Below are positions 1 to 8,643 of a stretch of DNA of 44,672 bases, one piece after another. A program made the translations under genes and the position numbers. Below the pieces are notes generated by a model. It did not search any database. It saw only the letters and a program-made list of their open reading frames with translations, and was not told where the DNA came from. Source of the stretch: Blastocatellia bacterium AA13 (lineage in GTDB: Bacteria > Acidobacteriota > Blastocatellia > UBA7656); assembly GCA_003222245.1 (NCBI GenBank), contig QHVH01000027.1, forward strand, positions 1 to 44,672, written 5' to 3'. Every line of letters begins with the position of its first letter. The stretch's first letter is position 1.

Positions 1-60
1 TCTGAACAGGGAGACCTCAGACAATAACGTCAAAATTCGATTCAAAGAATGGAGGGGATC

Positions 61-542
61 ATGCAACCGAGAATCGACGCCACGTCCGTCAGCCCAGGCG
101 CGTTAAACGCGATGCTGGGATTAATTAACTATGTTCACCAGAGCGGCCTGGACAAGAAACTGCTCGACCTGATCAATCTGCGCGTTTCCCAGATCAACGG
201 GTGCGCTTACTGCATTGACATGCATTGGAAGGATCTCCGCGCGGCCGGTGAAACCGAGCAGCGTCTTTACGGGCTGGACGCCTGGCGCGAGTCACCCTAT
301 TACAGTGGACGAGAACGCGCTGCGCTTGCGTGGGCGGAAGCGGTTACTCGCGTCGCCGATACTCACGTGCCCGATGAAGTGTTTGACGAAGCCCGCCATC
401 ACTTCAATGAAGCGGAGCTTGTTAATCTCTCACGCTCGGAGTCGTTGCGATTAACGGTTGGAACCGGCTGAACATCGCTTATAGGACCACACCTGGAAGC
501 TATCAGCCAGCCGCCAAGAAAGAACAGCGGGCGCAAGTATGA
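61..542 (+). pseudogene. AhpD-like carboxymuconolactone decarboxylase family gene, frameshifted
   Basis: The reading frame from ATG 61 carries the AhpD-like core CAYCIDMH (CxxC followed by His), typical of small alkylhydroperoxidase/carboxymuconolactone-decarboxylase proteins that reduce peroxides or act as thiol oxidoreductases. ATG 61 is preferred over ATG 49 because GGAGGGG sits five bases before it. The frame ends at a TGA at 469-471, but the family's expected C-terminus is intact in another frame: after position about 432 it reads AINGWNRLNIAYRTTPGSYQ and runs to TGA 540-542. Removing one TC from CTCTC (427-431) restores a continuous protein of about 160 residues ending like its relatives. 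It is therefore one gene broken by a 2-base duplication. The break could be real decay or an assembly error. Confidence in the family is high; confidence that the gene is really dead is moderate. Confidence 0.8.
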
Positions 543-656
543 TTGCCGACCTTACACGCGACCTTCATTGAAGGAAACTGCGCGCTGTCCGACTGAAAAA
601 AGAGCCTCTTCGCTTTTCTATTCAGGCTTAGAGTGATTGCGCGAAGAAGCGAGGGC

Positions 657-677
657 GGGTGCTTAACTGTTTTGGGG
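657..677 (+). repeat. Left terminal inverted repeat of the ISKra4-like element
   Basis: The repeat begins GGGTGCTTAACTG and ends GGGG. Its reverse complement matches 2686-2706 at 19 of 21 positions, the two differences both being transitions. The stop codon of the passenger ORF (TAA on the minus strand, 663-665) lies inside this repeat, which ties that ORF to the element. Confidence 0.8.
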
Positions 678-1088
678 ATCTCTGCCGGGGATCATATTGT
701 AGGCTTCAGCCGGGTTGAGTGACTTTCGAGTAGCTGGTTCGAGCTTGAGCAATACCGGGTGGGCACGCTGGGGGAGATTCTTTCGAAAGCGTGCTGTAGC
801 GTTTGGCAGTTGTTCGAGAGCAGCGAGGGTATCACGCAGCATCGCACGCATATCCAGAGATCCTTCAGGTTGATCCAAACCCCAAAGGGCCTCCGCATAG
901 TCGGCATCTAATTCAAACAGTTGTTGCAGCAGCCGCTGAGGGATTTCCAGAGGAGTTAAATCCATTTGATCCAGGGCACGGAACAAAGCCAGCAGATCAA
1001 GTCTGGCTGATTCCAATCGCCCCCTGAGATCAGGCGGGATTACTACTACCGGTTTCCGGCGGCCGAACACCGGGTCAGCATGAGACAT
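663..1088 (-). CDS. Passenger protein of the ISKra4-like element, unknown function
   Basis: A 141-residue protein (MSHADPVFGRRKPVVVIPPD at its N-terminus) encoded 57 bp downstream of the transposase and in the same direction. An in-frame TTG at 1094 is an alternative start. It is mostly predicted helical, rich in Leu and Arg, with no cysteines, membrane segment or signal peptide, and I recognise no domain. Its TAA stop lies within the left terminal inverted repeat, so it moves with the element. A role in transposition regulation, target choice or accessory DNA binding is possible but is only inference from location. No strong Shine-Dalgarno is visible, so it may be translated by coupling with the transposase. 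Confidence 0.6.
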   Translation of the reverse strand: MSHADPVFGRRKPVVVIPPDLRGRLESARLDLLALFRALDQMDLTPLEIPQRLLQQLFELDADYAEALWGLDQPEGSLDMRAMLRDTLAALEQLPNATARFRKNLPQRAHPVLLKLEPATRKSLNPAEAYNMIPGRDPQNS

Positions 1089-1145
1089 CGGCAAGGCTTG
1101 GTCAACTCGAAACGATTGTTAGTCTGCTTGATAGACAGATTCGAT

Positions 1146-1976
1146 TTAGGCGGCCAGAGAAATCATCCGTAGTTGATCCAGTAATGCCCAGTTGTCGTTT
1201 AGCAACAGCAAACGTAGAGCCAGCAATCGGCGTGCTCCAGCTTCGCTCCACCGCATCCCCGCTTGACGGAATCGAGCGTGGATAATCTGTTTATGAGCGC
1301 TCTCGACAGCACCGCTGCCGATCCCATATCCCAAACGTAGATATTGATCGTAACGCATTCGACAGGCATTGTCGGTGTAATATCGGATGAGAGCTTCCAG
1401 ACTCTCACGCGCTTCCGGTGTACCAGGACGCAATCGCCGGAGCCTGCTGATGACTTGTTCTACCTTACCAGCGCGGAGGTCTTGAGCGATTCGGTGTACC
1501 CACTGGTCAGCCTTGGCTGATCCTTCGCCGTAGCACAGCCTGGCGAATCCCCAGGCGTGCTCGATGGCATGCCAAAAGTCGAGTATTTCACAACGGTTCC
1601 TGAACATACTTGCTCGGTTCCATATCCACTCCGCTCCGTCACCGACAATGACTACTACAGTGTTTGACCCCGTCCATCCCAATTCACTCAGTTGTGCCCA
1701 TACCAGGTTGAATACGGCATCTGCGTTGCCCAGACAACTGACCAGGAACTTCCTCACCACTGAACGGCGTCCGGGAGAGGTCTCCACTCGTTCATTGGGC
1801 AGTAGAACTACTCCGGTTTTTACTTCACGGAAGTGGCCTTCTTCAACCGGAGGCAAGGGCGGCAGCGGTTGGCCATCCGCTCTTGTTCGTCGCCGTTTTG
1901 TCCGCACCTGCATCCCCAGCGCGCACCCATCAAACCCTGTCAACACTACTGCCGGTGCTGCCTCATCGGCAGACAC
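1146..1976 (-). CDS. ISKra4-like transposase, C-terminal DDE part
   Basis: This 276-residue frame contains the catalytic core of a DDE transposase that cuts and joins the element's ends. Candidate acidic residues are the Asp in TGFDGCALGM near the N-terminus, the Asp in VIVGDGAEW, and the Glu in GIGSGAVESAHK. The segment ILDFWHAIEHAW is also typical of the family. The frame opens at a GTG (1976) that overlaps the end of the upstream frame and lies in the -1 phase relative to it. The two frames share only 31 bases (1946-1976). Together they give about 470 residues, the size of a full ISKra4-family transposase. Either it is made by -1 frameshifting or the gene is mutated; I see no obvious slippery heptamer in the overlap. 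Confidence 0.75.
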   Translation of the reverse strand: MSADEAAPAVVLTGFDGCALGMQVRTKRRRTRADGQPLPPLPPVEEGHFREVKTGVVLLPNERVETSPGRRSVVRKFLVSCLGNADAVFNLVWAQLSELGWTGSNTVVVIVGDGAEWIWNRASMFRNRCEILDFWHAIEHAWGFARLCYGEGSAKADQWVHRIAQDLRAGKVEQVISRLRRLRPGTPEARESLEALIRYYTDNACRMRYDQYLRLGYGIGSGAVESAHKQIIHARFRQAGMRWSEAGARRLLALRLLLLNDNWALLDQLRMISLAA

Positions 1977-2533
1977 CTCGCTCGGCTGTCACTGTGATAC
2001 CGGCTCATCTGTTCACTATGTTGTGCCGCTGCTTCTCCTAATCGCTGCGATACTCGCCACACCCCCATCGCGCTAATCTTCACTCCCAACAATAGCCATG
2101 CCAACTCTGCCGCCAATTGATAGGGCGCTACTACCGCCAGCAACCCTAAAAGCTGCGCCATCGATCCGCTGATCCGTCCAGGCTCTACCCCAAGCACATC
2201 CAGCAACGGCCGACATTCATTCCGGCACACCCTGCATCGATATCGCCACACGCATATCTTCAGCTTTCCGAACCGCGCCCTCCAACTCACCGTCCGCCGG
2301 TCGTGCTGCTTCATTGAACCCCCGCAGTCTCTACAACTCGGCTGTGACTGTAGCAACTCCTCTGCTACCGCATTTACCCTCTGTTCGAGCGCCTCCAGCA
2401 TTCGTGGCCTATACTCTTGCTCCACTTCTCGCTCCAGCGCCATGAACTTCGATTCCTCAAATAACCTAGGCCGTGCTGCCGCAGGCGCCCCTACGTGTAC
2501 CGGTGCTGTACGAGGCTGACGTTGTTGCCCCAA
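1946..2533 (-). CDS. ISKra4-like transposase, N-terminal DNA-binding part
   Basis: A 195-residue frame starting at TTG 2533, with AGAGGA seven bases upstream and an in-frame TAG just before it, so the start cannot lie much further upstream. It contains paired cysteines (CRDCGG, then CRVCRNEC) of a zinc-ribbon-like region, followed by a helical region with a helix-turn-helix look (ISAMGVWRVSQRLGEAA). It would bind the terminal repeats. The frame runs 23 residues past the point where homology to family members should continue in the next frame, consistent with a -1 shift or a frame-disrupting mutation. The DDE core lies entirely in the downstream frame. Confidence 0.7.
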   Translation of the reverse strand: MGQQRQPRTAPVHVGAPAAARPRLFEESKFMALEREVEQEYRPRMLEALEQRVNAVAEELLQSQPSCRDCGGSMKQHDRRTVSWRARFGKLKICVWRYRCRVCRNECRPLLDVLGVEPGRISGSMAQLLGLLAVVAPYQLAAELAWLLLGVKISAMGVWRVSQRLGEAAAQHSEQMSRYHSDSRARCLPMRQHRQ

Positions 2534-2685
2534 GCGCTATTCCTCTGTGACTGGATTGCTTCCTGCGGGTTCGAGCCGCTTCCCAGCAGCCCTTTCTTCG
2601 GGACTAACTTCATTCTACCAATACATTTCCCACACACAACTCCTCCCTGTTACTTCCGAACCCTTACTTACTTCACTCTATCTCT

Positions 2686-2706
2686 CCCCAAAACGGTTAA
2701 ACACCC
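2686..2706 (-). repeat. Right terminal inverted repeat of the ISKra4-like element
   Basis: It reads CCCCAAAACGGTTAAACACC then C on the plus strand and pairs with 657-677. It lies about 150 bp upstream of the first transposase frame, so that interval should hold the transposase promoter. Confidence 0.8.
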
Positions 2707-2846
2707 CGTTTGACTCACCATATTGCATACCATAGAATTCGTTGTTGGTGTCATCGGCAGTGCCTTTGCATGCGAGAGGACCCGACCAGCCAATCCGATT
2801 TTATTAAAACTCAACAACCAGCAAGGCTCGTGCGAAAGAGTGATTT

Positions 2847-5708
<2,862 letters not shown>

Positions 5709-6031
5709 AGAAGGTGTGAGGTCGTTGACGATGACTCCGTAATCGAGCCCAAGCGACAGCCCCAATTTAGGCTGGTGCGCTCTCTCGCGAAAAGGCGAAT
5801 GGCTGCGCCGGCGGAGGTGTATCGTGAAGGTGACGCTCTGAAGATCTCCGGGCTCCGCGAGGGCCTTTGCGATGCTTGAGCCCGAGGGAAAAACTCTTAG
5901 GCGGTTCTTAGGCCGGGAAGCAATCCCGCTCAGCTACCCGACTGGAAACCTACTCTTATAGTTACACTGGCAAGCGAAAGGTAATCTAGCCTTGGGCTCG
6001 GATTCAAGACACTCGAGAGGATCAAAATTGG
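5709..6031 (+). other. Intergenic stretch between secA and the AT-rich island
   Basis: No gene is supported here. The secA frame stays open for 56 codons after its TAG (to TGA 5877-5879) and encodes a plausible-looking peptide, but it lacks a good start and ribosome site. Base composition drops from GC-rich to AT-rich at about 5940, marking the probable left edge of the following island. No inverted repeat or tRNA-like attachment site was seen at that edge. Confidence 0.4.
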
Positions 6032-6799
6032 GTGAGAAGAACTCTTAGTAAGCTATTACAATCATGTTGTTTATTCCTTAGTGGATTGGGAATCGGATGG
6101 CTCATGGGTCTGTCCGTTTCCCAAGTACTATACATTATCGTTACTAGTATCTTAACTCTGGTGGTTGGCATAACCAGCACCTTGGCAAACTTGTCGAGCC
6201 ATGAATCTGATACATCGACCGACAGAATGGAAGGAAAGTTAGGCTCGCAGATAAAAGTAACCCCTGTCCCTGTAGCTGTACTAATCATAGGTTTGGTAAT
6301 TGGAGCTTCACTTGGAGTTTATGCTAGAACCAATGAATGGTTCGGCCCCAATGTGCAGAGTTTTGTCCGGAAATGGAAGGCCACGGGTCTAACTGAGGCT
6401 GAGATTACCCAACGACTATTCAATAATTTGTATGCCTTCCCCGCGATTGCGTCGTCTGAAGCCAATGGTTCAAATATATTGCTCAAATCTGGAAATGTCT
6501 CCGATTCTCTAGATGATACAAGAACTGAAAAAAGACCTCTCGATACAGGCAAGCCCATTCAAAAATCTAGTAAGGGCATCGAAGCCAATGTGCAACAAGG
6601 TCCATTTAACAGTCATTCTGGCCTCCTTTTCTCAACTACTTTAGAAGAATGCCAGAGACTCTATTCTTCCAGCCCCGATGAACTTAGACAGGAAATGGCG
6701 TCTTCAGGTGATCCGAGGATTTCTAGGCTAGCCAAGAGATGTGAGAATACAGCCTGTCTTAAAGCCTTAATTGAGGAGATAATATGTCCAAGAAAATAG
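6032..6799 (+). CDS. Two-helix membrane protein of unknown function, upstream of a trypsin-like protease
   Basis: A 255-residue protein starting at GTG 6032 (GAGAGGA lies about a dozen bases upstream). It has a hydrophobic N-terminal segment pair at about residues 10-50 and a second strongly hydrophobic helix at about 77-98 (VPVAVLIIGLVIGASLGVYA). A probable exported or cytosolic tail of about 155 residues follows, with four cysteines near its C-terminus. The stretch TGLTEAEITQRLFNNLY looks like a short helical motif seen in other membrane-anchored accessory proteins, but I cannot name a family. Its stop codon lies inside the next gene (16-base overlap, 6784-6799), so the two are translationally coupled and probably work together. 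Codon use is AT-rich compared with its neighbours, suggesting horizontal transfer. Confidence 0.7.
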   Translation: MRRTLSKLLQSCCLFLSGLGIGWLMGLSVSQVLYIIVTSILTLVVGITSTLANLSSHESDTSTDRMEGKLGSQIKVTPVPVAVLIIGLVIGASLGVYARTNEWFGPNVQSFVRKWKATGLTEAEITQRLFNNLYAFPAIASSEANGSNILLKSGNVSDSLDDTRTEKRPLDTGKPIQKSSKGIEANVQQGPFNSHSGLLFSTTLEECQRLYSSSPDELRQEMASSGDPRISRLAKRCENTACLKALIEEIICPRK

Positions 6800-7974
6800 C
6801 CCTCGTTCTTATGGCGCTATCTCTAGTTCAATTACGCGCCTATGCCCAGGACGAACATATATTTCTGGTTAAGGCGTTCGATTGCGCAAGTAAACCTTCC
6901 CAAAGATCACAAACAGGGTTTCGAGCCCAAGGAATAAGAGGGATTATTACTGCTCTACATGGGGTAGCTGATTGTCAGCGAATCGTTGTAAAAGGTGATA
7001 AAGCACTGATCCTGTTTGAGCCCTTAATAATAAGCAAGATCGATATCGAGCGCGATATGGCTTTACTCTCTTCTACAGAACTAGATTCAAAAGATCAAGG
7101 TGGTTTGGAGGTGGCTAAGAACACCACATGGAGTTCTTTGGAAAAACTCAGAGTTTATGGACACCCCTATGGAATAGCTAGATTGGATACTAGCCTGGAT
7201 ATACGTAAGCCGGCAGTTAGACCTCTTAAAGACCTTATTCCTCCAGGCGCGCTTCCCGATCTTAGGTCACGCAACAGCCCAAATCCATTAATCAATGTAT
7301 TGAGTTTGCAAGGCAACATTCTTCCTGGTCATTCTGGCGCACCAATTGTGGATTCTCAAGGTCGCGTAATAGCTGTGGCAAATGGTGGTTTACAGAAAGG
7401 ACAGGCAGGTATCTGTTGGGCTATTCCATTCGAGGATGTCGAATGGGAACCAGCGAGCTCAAATCGAGCTTTTATTTCTTTACGACACCTTCAAGTTGAG
7501 TCTCTTTTTGTTTTTGATAATAGCCTTCCTGATCTTTCCAATACCGTATCTGACACGCTCGAGGAGTTCTGTATCTCGCTCAACAAGCTTGTTGAATCAA
7601 GTCGAGTAGGTTTTATATCAATTGTAAAGCCTGGAATGTTTGATTGGAACTTCCAATCGAGAATAGATTTACCGGGCTCATCCTACAGTGACGTGATGCC
7701 TCGAACCAAGGTGGCATATGTTATGTCCAGATCAAATAAGAAGAATATAGTCGAGAGTGAATACTACAATCTCATTTACAAGCTAACGATCTGTTTACCA
7801 AAGTGGAGTCACGAAGAGTTCGTCAGGAAGAAGGAAGTACTTCAGCATCCTGGCAGGTCTTTTAAGTTAAGAGAGGGAGCAGCAGGGACAATGGTAGAGG
7901 TACATTATGATTTTGAACCTTTTCTTGATGACTTTTGGTTATGGCTCTATGTATATGCGCCTGGAGCGAAATAG
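6784..7974 (+). CDS. Exported trypsin-like serine protease (S1/DegP-type fold)
   Basis: A 396-residue protein with an N-terminal signal peptide (MSKKIALVLMALSLVQLRAYAQ), so it is periplasmic or extracellular. The protease domain occupies about residues 25-215 with a full catalytic triad: His59 in TALHG, Asp91 in ERDMALL and Ser184 in PGHSGAPIVD, the last matching the GxSGxP(I/V) pattern of chymotrypsin-fold bacterial proteases. There is no recognisable PDZ domain; the remaining 180 residues are unassigned and carry two cysteines that could pair. It overlaps the upstream two-helix protein by 16 bases and shares its low GC content. The pair could be a stress- or defence-related protease with a membrane partner, but that is inference from arrangement only. 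Confidence 0.8.
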   Translation: MSKKIALVLMALSLVQLRAYAQDEHIFLVKAFDCASKPSQRSQTGFRAQGIRGIITALHGVADCQRIVVKGDKALILFEPLIISKIDIERDMALLSSTELDSKDQGGLEVAKNTTWSSLEKLRVYGHPYGIARLDTSLDIRKPAVRPLKDLIPPGALPDLRSRNSPNPLINVLSLQGNILPGHSGAPIVDSQGRVIAVANGGLQKGQAGICWAIPFEDVEWEPASSNRAFISLRHLQVESLFVFDNSLPDLSNTVSDTLEEFCISLNKLVESSRVGFISIVKPGMFDWNFQSRIDLPGSSYSDVMPRTKVAYVMSRSNKKNIVESEYYNLIYKLTICLPKWSHEEFVRKKEVLQHPGRSFKLREGAAGTMVEVHYDFEPFLDDFWLWLYVYAPGAK

Positions 7975-8031
7975 GTGTTATATGGAAATAAATTACGCTC
8001 CGCTCGGCCGGCAGTGGTAGGGCCTGATGCG

Positions 8032-8070
8032 AGCGAAGCCGCAGCTTCCAAAGCGAAGCCGCAGCTTCCA
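8032..8070. repeat. Two tandem copies of a 19-bp unit (period 20)
   Basis: AGCGAAGCCGCAGCTTCCA occurs at 8032-8050 and again at 8052-8070, separated by one base and without a mismatch. The unit is itself partly palindromic (GAAGCCGCAGCTTC). It lies in the gene-free stretch beyond the AT-rich protease island. Confidence 0.8.
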
Positions 8071-8080
8071 GAAGGACATT

Positions 8081-8107
8081 CGCGGCGTGGAGATTCTCCA
8101 CGCCGCG
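8081..8107. repeat. Perfect 12-bp hairpin with 3-base loop
   Basis: CGCGGCGTGGAG, loop ATT, then the exact complement CTCCACGCCGCG. It is very GC-rich and stable, but no T-run follows on either strand, so it is not a standard intrinsic terminator. It may be a REP-like palindrome or a transcript-end stabiliser for the protease gene ending at 7974. Confidence 0.75.
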
Positions 8108-8254
8108 TCAACATTCCACGCCCATCGCTCCATATCTGGAGCGGCGTTCCTCCTCTGATATAAGAAAAATCGAGCAAATTTGAGCTTTATTGTAGCCGGC
8201 ACGGCTGGCACGCCGCTTGTTATTGTTAATGCCGGTTGCACGAATGTCGTAGGG

Positions 8255-8297
8255 AACCTCGATGGGTCGCCGGGGGGAAATGTGGCCCATCGAGGTT
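8255..8297. repeat. Perfect 12-bp inverted repeat with 19-base loop
   Basis: AACCTCGATGGG (8255-8266) is exactly complementary to CCCATCGAGGTT (8286-8297). The loop is G-rich. Its function is unknown; it could be an operator, the end of a small mobile palindrome, or part of a structured transcript. Confidence 0.7.
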
Positions 8298-8643
8298 AAA
8301 TCATTGTTTACACCCAAAGCGAGTCAGCTTCCCGTTGAAAGCTGGTCGCGCACTCCTTGGAGGTTCTTAGCGAGGTTGGCCTTGAGGGGGCCGAGGGCGA
8401 ACAGCGCCTGCACGCGAACTGCGACCAATAAGGGCCGGGCTCCCTTCCGTATCTCGCCTGCATGCTTAATTGCGGAACCCCGTCCGCAATCCTATCCCAG
8501 TATCCCTCCACAATTGAGCAGCGGCCGGAATGGTCACGTCCCCCTTGTTTCACCTCAGCTTTGCTAAGAACCTTCAAAGAACATTCAGAGCGGCACGCCG
8601 TCCAGATTCCACTCCTTCGTCTATCTCATACAAACCCAAAGCT

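Larger units (their letters stand above)
657..2706 (-). mobile_element. ISKra4-like insertion sequence, about 2.05 kb
   Basis: The element is bounded by 21-bp imperfect inverted repeats (657-677 and 2686-2706, 19 of 21 positions matching, outer ends GGGTG). Inside, all on the minus strand, are a transposase in two phases (2533-1946 and 1976-1146) and a passenger ORF (1088-663). The transposase has an N-terminal zinc-finger region and a DDE core that resemble the ISKra4 family. I see no convincing target-site duplication next to the ends (left flank GAGGGC, right flank CGTTTG). It sits about 140 bp upstream of secA, with its right end facing that gene. Family assignment rests on recalled sequence patterns, not on a search. 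Confidence 0.8.
7975..8643. other. Gene-free 0.67-kb stretch rich in palindromes and repeats
   Basis: No credible gene is seen. The stretch holds a 20-bp-period direct repeat (8032-8070), a 12-bp perfect hairpin (8081-8107), a 7-bp hairpin (8126-8143), another 12-bp perfect stem with a 19-base loop (8255-8297), and a 15-of-17 inverted repeat bounding a 221-bp segment (8357-8373 and 8561-8577). It lies between convergent genes, the plus-strand protease and the minus-strand kinase. Some hairpins may act as terminators, but they lack U-tracts. Confidence 0.6.

Noticed and set aside
5709-5879. 56-codon in-frame extension after the SecA stop
   Set aside because: SecA already ends with a complete SEC-C motif, there is no evidence for stop readthrough, and the frame has no start of its own.
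8081-8143. Palindromes as part of a CRISPR array
   Set aside because: The repeats differ in sequence and spacing; no regular repeat-spacer pattern and no cas gene is present.
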